Source of the DNA: an uncultured bacterium | GTDB taxonomy: Bacteria > Bacteroidota > Bacteroidia > CAILMK01 | Length of the DNA: 36,845 nucleotides | Assembly (NCBI GenBank): GCA_903829945.1 | Contig: CAIKRV010000025.1 | Coordinates: forward strand, 1 to 36,845 | Reading direction: 5' to 3' | Part shown: in pieces, positions 8,796-17,235 of the stretch | How the letters are laid out: the number at the start of each line of letters is the position of its first letter | Numbering within the stretch: position 1 is the first letter of the stretch | The notes under the pieces: generated by a model | The model's input: only the letters and a program-made list of their open reading frames with translations | Database searches by the model: none | What the model was told of the DNA's origin: nothing | Made by a program: the position numbers and the translations under genes

Positions 8796-9914
8796 ATGTC
8801 GGATAAAATTTGGCTATCACCTCCTCATCTTAGCGGCGAGGAATTAAAATATATCAAGGATGCTTTTGATAAAAACTGGATTTCTCCTTATGGTGATAAT
8901 ATAGACAGTTTTGAGTCAAAATTAGAAGCATATTTTGAAGTCCCGGATGTGGCTCTTGTAAATTCCGGCACTTCGGCAATTCATCTTTCTTTAATTCTTG
9001 CAGGTATCGGCCCCGGTGATGAAGTCATTGTACCTACTTTAAATTTTGCAGGCTGTGTCAATCCGATATTGTATCAAAAAGCCATTCCATTATTTATAGA
9101 TAGCGAATCCGATACTTGGAATATTGACCCGATGATAGCAGAAGAAGTTATTATTTCAAAAATCAAATCAGGCAAAAAGCCTAAAGCCATTATTGCCGTT
9201 CATTTGTTTGGAATGCCCTGCAAAATAGAAGCAATTTTAGCCCTAGGAACAAAATATAATATCCCCGTTATTGAAGATGCCGCAGATGCATTGGGAAGTA
9301 CCGTCAACGGTAAAAAGACCGGCGCCTTCGGCCTATCCGGGATTATATCCTTTAATGGCAATAAAACCATCACAACCTCCGGTGGCGGTGTATTAATTTC
9401 TAAGGATCCGGAAATTATTCGTCAAGCTAAGCACTTGAGCAACCAAGCAAGAACTTTGAAGCCATACTATGTCCATGATGCCGTTGGATATAATTACATG
9501 ATGAGTAATATCCTTGCCGGCTTAGGTACCGCACAGATGGAAGTATTGGAACAACGCATTGCAAAAAGGCGTGAAATTTATAGTATTTATAAAAGCGAAT
9601 TAAGTCGGCAAAGCAATATATTTTTTCCGGAAGAACCGGAAGGGTCTCATTCTAATCGTTGGTTGACGAGCATCCTTTTGGATAATGAAAAATCCAGGGA
9701 TCATTTATATCATTCCTTGGCCGAAAATAATATAGAAAGCCGCCCGGTATGGAATCCGATGCATAGGCAACCCGCCTTCAGTAGTTTTCCGTTTTATGGC
9801 GCTGAAACTGCACAACAATTGTTTGAAAAAGGTTTGTGTCTACCCTCAGGCTCTTCCATGACCGAAGAACAATTGGAACGTATCATCGCTTGTATCAAAA
9901 AATACATGCAATAA
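8796..9914 (+). CDS. DegT/DnrJ/EryC1/StrS family aminotransferase
   Basis: A 372-residue pyridoxal-phosphate enzyme of the sugar-aminotransferase family. It shows NSGTSAIHLSL (cofactor phosphate region), VIEDAADALGSTVNGKKTGAFG (Asp contacting the pyridine ring), and SFNGNKTITTSGGG with K190 as the Schiff-base lysine. The family aminates keto-sugars for surface polysaccharides or glycoprotein glycans; the substrate cannot be told from sequence, and no sugar epimerase or glycosyltransferase gene is adjacent. It has its own promoter element and ends at a bidirectional terminator shared with the convergent gene. Confidence 0.92.
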   Translation: MSDKIWLSPPHLSGEELKYIKDAFDKNWISPYGDNIDSFESKLEAYFEVPDVALVNSGTSAIHLSLILAGIGPGDEVIVPTLNFAGCVNPILYQKAIPLFIDSESDTWNIDPMIAEEVIISKIKSGKKPKAIIAVHLFGMPCKIEAILALGTKYNIPVIEDAADALGSTVNGKKTGAFGLSGIISFNGNKTITTSGGGVLISKDPEIIRQAKHLSNQARTLKPYYVHDAVGYNYMMSNILAGLGTAQMEVLEQRIAKRREIYSIYKSELSRQSNIFFPEEPEGSHSNRWLTSILLDNEKSRDHLYHSLAENNIESRPVWNPMHRQPAFSSFPFYGAETAQQLFEKGLCLPSGSSMTEEQLERIIACIKKYMQ

Positions 9915-9930
9915 CTATTTAAATATTATA

Positions 9931-9967
9931 AATAAGAAAAGCGGCAATGTAAGCCGCTTTTCTTATT
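9931..9967. terminator. Bidirectional terminator between convergent genes
   Basis: Perfect 15-bp inverted repeat AATAAGAAAAGCGGC (9931-9945) and GCCGCTTTTCTTATT (9953-9967) with a 7-base loop. A-rich and T-rich flanks on both sides let it serve the + strand aminotransferase and the - strand gene ending at 9990. Confidence 0.9.
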
Positions 9968-9989
9968 TATGTAGTCACTCAAAACTGAA

Positions 9990-10871
9990 TTAATTAATTC
10001 TTTGTCCTGGCGCTTGCGGCATGTTTGCCGGAGGCATTGGCCTGTTGTTCGGCCCCGGAGGGATAGGTTTACCGTCAGGTCCCATGGTTGGAGGCACAGC
10101 CGGACCATTAGGCGCACCCGGCATATTTGGAGCACCCGGTGCACCCGGTGCCGGCATATTATTGCCATTAGGACGTCCTTTGGTGCCAGGAGGTACCGGA
10201 CCCGGATGATTTGGTATTTCGGATATTTGATAGCCTTCAGAGCTAAACATTGAGGCTTCTTGTGGGCCTTTCTTAATATTTTTAATACTGATGGTATGCT
10301 CTTCCTTAGTTTTTTTATCAGTAGTAACCATAAGAATCGGGCATCCCGGGATCATTCTACTGCCTAAGCCCATTCGATCACCTTGCGGGCCCCTGCCTGC
10401 GGTTAAAATAGCAGAAATTTGTTGTGCAGTAATTTCAACATCCGTAGTTACCCATACTTCCGAACGGGAAACAGAGGATTCAAAAATAAATTTTTTGCAT
10501 TTATAACCATCCACCACTTTCGTTTCCTTGGTTTCCGTCATTTTGGTATCATCATGGGAATTAATTCGCATATTGGCCTCATTCATCGGGCGGCGTATGG
10601 CATGCTTGTTCCCATTATTATCCATTAAAATAAGGGTCGTTTGCTCTTTTAAATTAATAATAATTTTAGTTTTTGGGCCTTTAGCTCCGGAGGAAGGCAT
10701 CATTAAAATTTCTTCACCCCTAACACTGATATTAATATCTTCAGGTGCTTGTTTTTTAACTTTGGATTTACCATCTTCCATGTGCACGGCAAAACTCCCT
10801 TCAAATTTTCCGGCTTTAACAATACTTAAATTTAAAAGTATTGCCACACTCATTAAAACAATTTTTCTCAT
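9990..10871 (-). CDS. Exported DUF4412-type protein with Pro/Gly-rich tail
   Basis: A 293-residue protein. Start ATG 10871 is preferred because AAGGAA lies about 8 bases upstream and it opens a signal peptide (MRKIVLMSVAILLNLSIVKA); an ATG at 10877 overlaps that ribosome-binding site and the longer ORF begins at 10895. The middle part, with KTKIIINLKEQTTLILMD, VDGYKCKKFIFES and EVWVTTDVEI, resembles the DUF4412 family, whose members are periplasmic or surface beta proteins of unknown role. From about residue 220 the chain is low in complexity, rich in Pro, Gly and Asn with collagen-like GAPGAP steps. It is transcribed divergently from the gene at 10942 with overlapping promoters. Confidence 0.75.
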   Translation of the reverse strand: MRKIVLMSVAILLNLSIVKAGKFEGSFAVHMEDGKSKVKKQAPEDINISVRGEEILMMPSSGAKGPKTKIIINLKEQTTLILMDNNGNKHAIRRPMNEANMRINSHDDTKMTETKETKVVDGYKCKKFIFESSVSRSEVWVTTDVEITAQQISAILTAGRGPQGDRMGLGSRMIPGCPILMVTTDKKTKEEHTISIKNIKKGPQEASMFSSEGYQISEIPNHPGPVPPGTKGRPNGNNMPAPGAPGAPNMPGAPNGPAVPPTMGPDGKPIPPGPNNRPMPPANMPQAPGQRIN

Positions 10872-10885
10872 ATTCATTTCCTTAA

Positions 10886-10915
10886 TTTGATTCAAAAATA
10901 ATAGAATTATCTTTG
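10886..10915 (+). promoter_or_regulatory. Promoter of the DUF3109 gene
   Basis: TTTG (10886-10889) and TATCTTTG (10908-10915), gap 18 bases, a near-ideal Bacteroidota promoter 26 bases before the start at 10942. It lies within the upstream region of the divergent DUF4412 gene. Confidence 0.75.
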
Positions 10916-10919
10916 CAAA
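10893..10919 (-). promoter_or_regulatory. Probable divergent promoter of the DUF4412 gene
   Basis: On the - strand TATTTTTG (10900-10893) matches TAnnTTTG, with TTTG (10919-10916) upstream at a slightly short 15-base gap. It overlaps the + strand promoter, so the two genes may compete for polymerase. Confidence 0.45.
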
Positions 10920-10941
10920 CTACTTCTAATGACCAAAAAAA

Positions 10942-11514
10942 ATGCTCGTACACGAAAATACCCTAATTTCTCTGGATGTAATTGAAGAAGAATTTGTTTG
11001 CAATTTAGCTGCATGCAAAGGGGCTTGTTGCATCGAAGGTGAATTTGGTGCGCCTTTGGAAGAAATTGAATTGGCAATTATTGAGCGCGAACTTCCGGCT
11101 ATTCTTCCTTTCATGGCCCCAAAAAGTGCCGATGCCATCCAAAAAGAAGGTTTTTATGAATTGGATACGGATGGCGATTGGGTCACCAAATGCATCAAAG
11201 GGCGTGATTGTGTTTTTGCCATTCATGAAAATGGCATCTACAAATGCGCTATTGAAAAAGCCTATGAACATGGAAAAACCGAATTTATAAAGCCTATTTC
11301 ATGTCATTTATATCCCATTCGTTTGGCAGAAGTTGGTACTTATACCGCCCTCAATTACAGTAGGTGGGACATATGTTCTGCCGCTTGCAAAAATGGGAAA
11401 AAGTTAAAAGTACCCATTTATAAATTCTTAAAAACTCCATTAACCAGACGTTTTGGAGCATCATGGTACGATGAATTAAGTCGCATTGCTGATGAATATT
11501 TAAAAACTAAATAA
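10942..11514 (+). CDS. DUF3109 family cysteine-cluster protein
   Basis: A 190-residue soluble protein with many cysteines: C-x4-C-x3-CC near residues 20-31 (CNLAACKGACC), then KCIKGRDC, YKCAIEK, ISCHLYPIRL and ICSAAC. This order is the pattern of the DUF3109 family, related to YkgJ-type cysteine clusters thought to bind zinc or iron-sulfur. The function is unknown. No signal peptide is seen, so it is probably cytoplasmic. It has a good promoter of its own and the next gene begins 41 bases later. Confidence 0.85.
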   Translation: MLVHENTLISLDVIEEEFVCNLAACKGACCIEGEFGAPLEEIELAIIERELPAILPFMAPKSADAIQKEGFYELDTDGDWVTKCIKGRDCVFAIHENGIYKCAIEKAYEHGKTEFIKPISCHLYPIRLAEVGTYTALNYSRWDICSAACKNGKKLKVPIYKFLKTPLTRRFGASWYDELSRIADEYLKTK

Positions 11515-11542
11515 AACCAAAAACATTAATCAAGGCTTTATT

Positions 11543-11550
11543 TAATTTTG
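11543..11550 (+). promoter_or_regulatory. -7 promoter element directly in front of the DUF4403 gene
   Basis: TAATTTTG, followed by CACCT and then the ATG at 11556. With only five bases between the element and the start codon the transcript would be leaderless or nearly so. No clear -33 element. Confidence 0.5.
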
Positions 11551-11555
11551 CACCT

Positions 11556-12992
11556 ATGAAAGCTAAGTTTTATTTTATCCACGCGCTTCTAATTTTAAGC
11601 ATCCTTTCTTTAAATGCTTGTAAAAGTACTAAAATCAGTGCTGAAGCACCCGTTAAAGTTGCTGAAAATCCCAAATATGAAAATAAAATCTCCACTATAA
11701 ATCTGCCACTGAGTTTACAAATAAAACAATTAGAAGCTTTAGCCAATAAAGAACTTGCCATTACCCTTTATAAAGATGATAACACCGATGATGACCACTT
11801 TGCAATAACGGTAAGCCGTACCGGAAATGTTAGCATCAGTGCAGAAAATGATCAGATAATTTATAGTTTACCGATTCATATTTATGCAATGGCAAAATAT
11901 GAATTTAGTATTTGTGATGGCTGTCCAAAAATTGGAAAAAGCCAAAGCACCGAATTTGATATTGTCGTAAAAAGTAAAACATCCTTATCATTAACAGAAA
12001 ACTGGACTGTAAATTCTAAAACTAAAACGGAATACGAATGGGGCAAAAAACCATATATTTCTTTAGGTCCGATTAATATTCCGATATCCAAAATCATTGA
12101 GCCTATTTTAGACAAACAAATTAATCAGGTATCGGAGTTATTAGATAAAGAAATTCAAAAGAGAGTTGAAATAAAAAGCAAGGTTCAAAAAGCTTGGGAA
12201 GATATTCAACAACCCATTTTGATGGATAAGGATCATGAGGCATGGTTATCTATCGTACCTACCGAAATTCGTATCTCTCCTATTCAATGTAAGAAAGACG
12301 AAATAAATATTAAAGTGGGCATTCGCTCCTATATAAATACCTATACCGGGATAAAACCAAACCCGGTAATTAACACAAAATTACCTAAACTCATTATTGA
12401 CCCAAAAATCGGGGATGATTTTGAAGTTTTCCTATCCGGAGAAATTCCATATGATTATGCTTCCAAGTTTGTACATGATGAATTCAGCGGTAAGTTTTTT
12501 AGTTTTGAAAACGGAAAATATATTATCAATGTCTTAGATGCTGAAATATTTGGTAGCCCCAGTGGCGTAATTCTTCGATTAAATATAGATGGAAGAGCCG
12601 GAAAAGGATTATTTTCAAAAAGAATACATGGCAATGTCTTTCTTCAGGGAATACCTTACTACGATGAGGCAAGTCAAAGTATTAAAGTTAAAAATTTTGA
12701 TTTTAGCCTAAAGACAAAAGATATATTATTAAAATCTGCCAGCTGGATTACGCGTATAGGTTTAATGCAAAAAATTCAGGAAAAAATTCAATTCCCCATT
12801 AAAGATAAAATAGAAGATGCGCGAAAAATGGTACAGGACGGCTTAAATAAAAATGGACGAATTAATAATTCAATTTTATTAAAAGGAACGATTACTTCAC
12901 TAGTGCCGCAAGGAATTTACCTTACGCCTACAGCTATAAAAGCGGTGGTTTATGGCAAAGGGAATGTTTCCGTAATTATTGATAAATTATAA
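11556..12992 (+). CDS. DUF4403 family lipoprotein
   Basis: A 478-residue protein with a lipoprotein signal ending in the lipobox LSLNAC (Cys22), so it is probably anchored in the inner leaflet of the outer membrane or the periplasmic face of a membrane. The layout, with NKISTINLPLSLQIKQLEAL near the N-terminus, a repeat-like central beta region and PTAIKAVVYGKGNVSVIID at the C-terminus, matches the DUF4403 family. Its members have two internally similar halves reminiscent of lipid-binding tubular proteins, but the function is unknown. The gene ends 7 bases from the convergent acylphosphatase gene; only a short AT-rich palindrome (12989-13003) lies between. Confidence 0.8.
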   Translation: MKAKFYFIHALLILSILSLNACKSTKISAEAPVKVAENPKYENKISTINLPLSLQIKQLEALANKELAITLYKDDNTDDDHFAITVSRTGNVSISAENDQIIYSLPIHIYAMAKYEFSICDGCPKIGKSQSTEFDIVVKSKTSLSLTENWTVNSKTKTEYEWGKKPYISLGPINIPISKIIEPILDKQINQVSELLDKEIQKRVEIKSKVQKAWEDIQQPILMDKDHEAWLSIVPTEIRISPIQCKKDEINIKVGIRSYINTYTGIKPNPVINTKLPKLIIDPKIGDDFEVFLSGEIPYDYASKFVHDEFSGKFFSFENGKYIINVLDAEIFGSPSGVILRLNIDGRAGKGLFSKRIHGNVFLQGIPYYDEASQSIKVKNFDFSLKTKDILLKSASWITRIGLMQKIQEKIQFPIKDKIEDARKMVQDGLNKNGRINNSILLKGTITSLVPQGIYLTPTAIKAVVYGKGNVSVIIDKL

Positions 12993-12999
12993 AATAATT

Positions 13000-13269
13000 T
13001 TATCGCAGTATTTCAAAACCCTTGTAGTCTTTATTTTCTATTTCCTCTTGTAAAAGTTGCTGAACAACGGCTCTGGCCGGCCCCTGATGACACCAAGCAA
13101 TAAACGAATCGAGTGCAGCTGCATTTCCGGAACATTCTATGTAAACAGAGCCGTCGGGTTTATTTTGCACCATCCCTAAAATACCTAAACGATCGGCTTG
13201 TTCTTTGGTTTCTACCCTAAAAAACACCCCTTGAACTTTTCCAATGACCGTCAGTGCAAAAGTTGGCAT
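13000..13269 (-). CDS. acyP: Acylphosphatase
   Basis: An 89-residue small enzyme hydrolysing carboxyl-phosphate bonds of acyl phosphates. The signature GKVQGVFFRVETKEQADRLG supplies the catalytic R18, and VQNKPDGSVYIECSG supplies N36; their 18-residue spacing equals that of animal acylphosphatase. The start ATG 13269 is chosen because the 16th residue of the longer frame (from 13314) begins the normal family N-terminus, and the longer version would overlap the upstream gene. It lies 7 bases behind the E1 dehydrogenase stop and is probably cotranscribed with it. Confidence 0.93.
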   Translation of the reverse strand: MPTFALTVIGKVQGVFFRVETKEQADRLGILGMVQNKPDGSVYIECSGNAAALDSFIAWCHQGPARAVVQQLLQEEIENKDYKGFEILR

Positions 13270-13276
13270 CAATAAA

Positions 13277-15655
13277 TTACCAAAATTTTCTCCAACTGCC
13301 GGGTTCACTTTCACTCATTATTTCATAAACCACTCTGAAAATATCTTCAGCATTTGGTTTAGAAAAATAATCCCCGTCTGTACCATAAGGCGGACGATGG
13401 GCATGGGCAGTTAAGCTTTGTGGAGCAGCATCCAAATAGAAAAATGCACCCTGTACTTCCATAACTTGCTGCATCATATATGCAGTACCGCCACCGGGAA
13501 CATCTTCATCCAAAAATAAAACCCTATTGGTCTTTTTTATGGATTTTAAAATATCATGATTGCGGTCAAAAGGCAATAAAGTTTGCACATCAATTAGCTC
13601 TATTGAAATACCTTCTTCGGAAAGTTTTTGAATAGCCTGTTGAGCAATTTCTACACAAGCACCATAAGTGACTATAGTAAGGTCGCTTCCTTCAGTAATT
13701 ATTTCCACTTGCCCTAAAGGTAGGGTCATGGTATCTATATTTACCGGCAATCTTTCCTTTTGGCGATAACCATTTAATCGTTCAATCACCAAGGCAGGCT
13801 CATCTGCTTGCAACAGGGTATTGTAAAACCTTGCCGCTTGGGTCATATTTCTAGGAACACAAATGTACATCCCTCTAAGCGCATTAATAACAACACCCAT
13901 TGGCGAACCGCTATGCCACACCCCTTCCAACCTATGTCCACGGGTACGCACAATAACCGGTGCTTTTTGACCACCTTTGGTTCTATAAAAGAGCGTAGAT
14001 AAATCATCACTCATAATTTGAAGGGCATACAATAAATAATCCAAATATTGTATTTCTGCAATAGGACGCAATCCACGCATCGCGGCACCGATACCCTGCC
14101 CCAAAATAGTGGCTTCACGTATGCCGGTATCACTTACACGCAGTGCTCCGAATTTTTCTTGCATTCCGGCCATTCCTTGGTTTACATCACCAATTTTTCC
14201 GGTGTCCTCTCCAAAGGTAAATACCCTAGGATCTCGTGCAAAAGCCTTTTCAAAAAATGATACTAAAATTTCACGACCATCTACCAGCGGTGCATTTTCA
14301 TCATACATCGGTAATACTTCCGGAACGCTCAATGCATTTTCATTATATAATAAAGAATTATATCTGTCGTAATTTGCAATTTCCTGATCTTTTTTCCACG
14401 CCAATAAATCTGCTTTAGTTTGAGAATTTACATCCTTAGCAGCACGCAATACTTCCCACATGGCTTTCAACATGGTTTTACGATCTACATCCAAAGAAGA
14501 CATCATAGCGTTATTTATTTCTATGATTTTCTCCGATTGCACGCTTTCCTCAGCCAATGCCAAAATCATTCTGCTCAACTCATCCCTATCAGATTTAATA
14601 GCCGATAAATAATCTTCCCATGCAGCTTTTTGCTCTCGTTTTGCTTCATCCTTAGTTTCCTTTTCAATCACATCCAATTCTTCTTCTGAAGCAGTTCCCG
14701 AAGCAATAAGCCATTCGCGCATTTTGCGAATACAATCAAATTCTTCTTCCCATGCTAATCGCTCTTTACTCTTATACCTTTCGTGGCTTCCGGAGGTAGA
14801 ATGCCCCTGTGGTTGGGTCATTTCTTTGATATGAAATATAGCAGGTGTATGATGCTCGCGAACCTGCCTTATTCCTTCTTCGTACATTTTCACTAAGCTT
14901 GGATAATCCCAGCCATTTGCAGCATACATTAAGTATCCTTGCTCTTTATTTTCATTGTAACGAAAGCCATCCAATACTTCCGATAAATCATCCTTGGTAA
15001 TTTGATATTTGCCGGGAACAGAAATACCATACCCGTCATCCCAAATGGAAACCGCCATCGGAATTTTCAATACACCGCCTGCATTAATAGATTCCCAAAA
15101 AAGCCCCTCTGCAGAAGAAGCATTACCAATGGTTCCAAAAGCAACTTCATTTCCTTGATTGGAAAATTGAGTGTATTGTTGCAATTCGGGAATATTTCTA
15201 TATAATTTAGAAGCATATCCTAAACCTACCAAACGCAACATTTGAGAAGCAGTAGGAGAAATATCTGCTGAGGAATTTTTTATTTTTGTTAAATCCTTCC
15301 AAGAGCCGTCTTTCTCCAATGAACGTGTAGCGAAGTGCCCATTCATTTGCCTACCGGCAGAGGATGGTTCACGCTCAACATCCATATCAGCATAAAGTTG
15401 TGCAAAAAATTTACGCACATCCGATTCTCCGATGGCAAACATAAAAGTTTGATCGCGATAATAACCGGAACGAAAATCACCCGCTTTAAAAGCCTTGGCC
15501 ATGGCTATTTGTGCCAGCTCCTTACCATCACCAAAAATACCAAACTTGGCTTTTCCGGTCAATACTTCCTTGCGTCCTAAAAGACTGGCTTGCCGGCTTA
15601 AATTTGCAAGTCTATAATCTGCAAGCACTTGCACTTTGAATTCTTCAAATGTCAT
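13277..15655 (-). CDS. 2-oxoacid dehydrogenase E1, fused alpha and beta subunits
   Basis: A 792-residue thiamine-diphosphate enzyme joining both E1 halves in one chain, as common in Bacteroidota; it decarboxylates branched-chain or related 2-oxo acids for the dehydrogenase complex. The alpha half (to about residue 340) has GRQMNGHFATRS, IGNASSAEGLFWESINAGG and WDDGYGISVPGKYQ. The beta half (from about residue 450) has FTFGEDTGKIGDVNQG, DTGIREATILGQGIGAA and RGHRLEGVWHSGSPMG. In the cofactor motif N178 stands where Asp is usual. Start 15655 (MTFEEFKVQ) is preferred; an ATG at 15691 in the same frame would add 12 residues. The E2 and E3 genes are not adjacent. Confidence 0.9.
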   Translation of the reverse strand: MTFEEFKVQVLADYRLANLSRQASLLGRKEVLTGKAKFGIFGDGKELAQIAMAKAFKAGDFRSGYYRDQTFMFAIGESDVRKFFAQLYADMDVEREPSSAGRQMNGHFATRSLEKDGSWKDLTKIKNSSADISPTASQMLRLVGLGYASKLYRNIPELQQYTQFSNQGNEVAFGTIGNASSAEGLFWESINAGGVLKIPMAVSIWDDGYGISVPGKYQITKDDLSEVLDGFRYNENKEQGYLMYAANGWDYPSLVKMYEEGIRQVREHHTPAIFHIKEMTQPQGHSTSGSHERYKSKERLAWEEEFDCIRKMREWLIASGTASEEELDVIEKETKDEAKREQKAAWEDYLSAIKSDRDELSRMILALAEESVQSEKIIEINNAMMSSLDVDRKTMLKAMWEVLRAAKDVNSQTKADLLAWKKDQEIANYDRYNSLLYNENALSVPEVLPMYDENAPLVDGREILVSFFEKAFARDPRVFTFGEDTGKIGDVNQGMAGMQEKFGALRVSDTGIREATILGQGIGAAMRGLRPIAEIQYLDYLLYALQIMSDDLSTLFYRTKGGQKAPVIVRTRGHRLEGVWHSGSPMGVVINALRGMYICVPRNMTQAARFYNTLLQADEPALVIERLNGYRQKERLPVNIDTMTLPLGQVEIITEGSDLTIVTYGACVEIAQQAIQKLSEEGISIELIDVQTLLPFDRNHDILKSIKKTNRVLFLDEDVPGGGTAYMMQQVMEVQGAFFYLDAAPQSLTAHAHRPPYGTDGDYFSKPNAEDIFRVVYEIMSESEPGSWRKFW

Positions 15656-15707
15656 AGTAATACTTTCAGTGTGATTTTGTTGCTTTAACATGCCCTGAAT
15701 TTTGCTT

Positions 15708-15715
15708 CAAAGATA
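15708..15715 (-). promoter_or_regulatory. -7 promoter element of the E1 dehydrogenase gene
   Basis: TATCTTTG read on the - strand (15715 to 15708) matches TAnnTTTG. It gives about a 50-base leader to the start at 15655, but almost none to the alternative ATG at 15691, which favours the shorter protein. Confidence 0.55.
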
Positions 15716-15792
15716 AGGAATAAAGCATATATTATTTATGCCTAAATAATGTTTATATAACACTATTTATCAAAGCATTATAAAGAATATTC

Positions 15793-17214
15793 CTAGGTAA
15801 ATATCCAACCCGGCGTCAGAAAATCATTAAATAAGTAGGCCAACCAAAACAGGTTACAAAAACCTAAGCACATCAACATGACATAGTACAATATTTTTCT
15901 TTGAGGTGGTACGAGATAAATAATAACCGCGGCGGCTATTAATTCAAACATCCCCAAAAAACAAAATTGAAATTTATGATCTCCGTATTTAACTACACTT
16001 AGAAAAACAGTCAGTAATATTACACTGCCCCCAAATAAAATAAATCGTTTTTGCAAAGAAAAATTTTGCACTTTTTCAAAACCCAAAATAGTTAAAATAT
16101 AAAAGAATGGCGTTGCTAAACTCAGTCTTGATAAACTATGGATATCTCCTCCATTTCTTCCAATAATAAGAACGCCAATAATGGTAAAATAAATTAAACA
16201 TACTTGCAATAAAAAATGCTTTTTAAAAACCACATGCTCTTTAAACATACCGGGCTCCGTTAATGAATTTTTCCGGGAGGTAAAAATTAAATAAAGCAGG
16301 TAAATAATTCCCGGAATGAAAATAAAACAAATACTAAAAGCACTCGTACCAAAACTTTCCACGGACCAATCACGAATTTCCTTGGGCCAACTGTAAATAA
16401 CCGGGTCCCAATGATCATGCGCATGGCTTATGGCTATCCAATCATGGGTATAATAAAATTGCATGAGCACCACTGCCGCATAGGCGAGCAGAAACGGAAC
16501 CAATTGAAAAAGCAAACCAAGAATTAAAGCTCTTTTATTATTGGCCTGATAAAAAATAATGGCATAGTAAATCAACAATGCGATGACATAAATTAAGGAT
16601 GCCGGCCTACACATTCCTGCCAAAAAAGCAGCTATAAAATAAAGTTTTTTATCTCCTAATATTAATGCATAAACTGTACAGGAAAACATCAATAAAAAAA
16701 CGGCCTCCGTATAGGGAATAATAAAAAAAATATCCTGGGGCATGCATAAAAACAATAAAAACACAGCCCATTTATTTCTGCTATCCACAATTAAAACTTC
16801 CAGTAAAATAATTAAGGATAAAATCAAGCAACAATAATTAAACGCACTGATACCCGCACTAGATAAATGTGAAGCTTTCCATATTAACGGGAACAAAGGG
16901 AAATAAGCCGGGCGTACTTTATTATCGCATCCGGTGCTGGTATCATAAAGTCTTTCCTTCATGCAGTAATAACTTACCGCATCCCAATGAATCAATTTAT
17001 CATCTTCAAAAGTTTCAAAACCTTTTTTCTCTTGAACAATATCAAAAGGACGATGCTCTTTGTTGGTATAATTATAGGAAATCTTGCCTAAGGTTTTGTT
17101 ATAAAACTTAGGTTGGTGTAATAAAACATTAATCCATATCAAAGCAAGTCCAAACCCTAAACCTATTGCCATAAACATGGCAATTCTTTTGTTCCTATTG
17201 AATTTAGATTCCAA
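15793..17214 (-). CDS. Multi-spanning membrane protein resembling Gpi18/PIG-V mannosyltransferases
   Basis: A 473-residue protein with about 10-12 hydrophobic segments. After the first membrane segment, the external loop carries LIHWDAVSYYCMKE and, further on, RPAYFPLFPLIWK. These match the HWDxxxY and FPLFP signatures of the bacterial family related to eukaryotic GPI mannosyltransferase 2, which use lipid-linked sugars (GT-C fold). The acceptor in bacteria is unknown, so transfer of a hexose to a lipid or protein on the outer face of the inner membrane is inference. It begins 21 bases behind the M1 peptidase stop and is probably its operon partner. Confidence 0.7.
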   Translation of the reverse strand: MESKFNRNKRIAMFMAIGLGFGLALIWINVLLHQPKFYNKTLGKISYNYTNKEHRPFDIVQEKKGFETFEDDKLIHWDAVSYYCMKERLYDTSTGCDNKVRPAYFPLFPLIWKASHLSSAGISAFNYCCLILSLIILLEVLIVDSRNKWAVFLLFLCMPQDIFFIIPYTEAVFLLMFSCTVYALILGDKKLYFIAAFLAGMCRPASLIYVIALLIYYAIIFYQANNKRALILGLLFQLVPFLLAYAAVVLMQFYYTHDWIAISHAHDHWDPVIYSWPKEIRDWSVESFGTSAFSICFIFIPGIIYLLYLIFTSRKNSLTEPGMFKEHVVFKKHFLLQVCLIYFTIIGVLIIGRNGGDIHSLSRLSLATPFFYILTILGFEKVQNFSLQKRFILFGGSVILLTVFLSVVKYGDHKFQFCFLGMFELIAAAVIIYLVPPQRKILYYVMLMCLGFCNLFWLAYLFNDFLTPGWIFT

Positions 17215-17235
17215 GATTTGATTTAAAAAACATCA

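Noticed and set aside
10002-10890. Several + strand open frames across the DUF4412 gene, one Gly/Pro-rich
   Set aside because: They are antisense images of the low-complexity tail and beta domain; the - strand frame has the signal peptide and ribosome-binding site.
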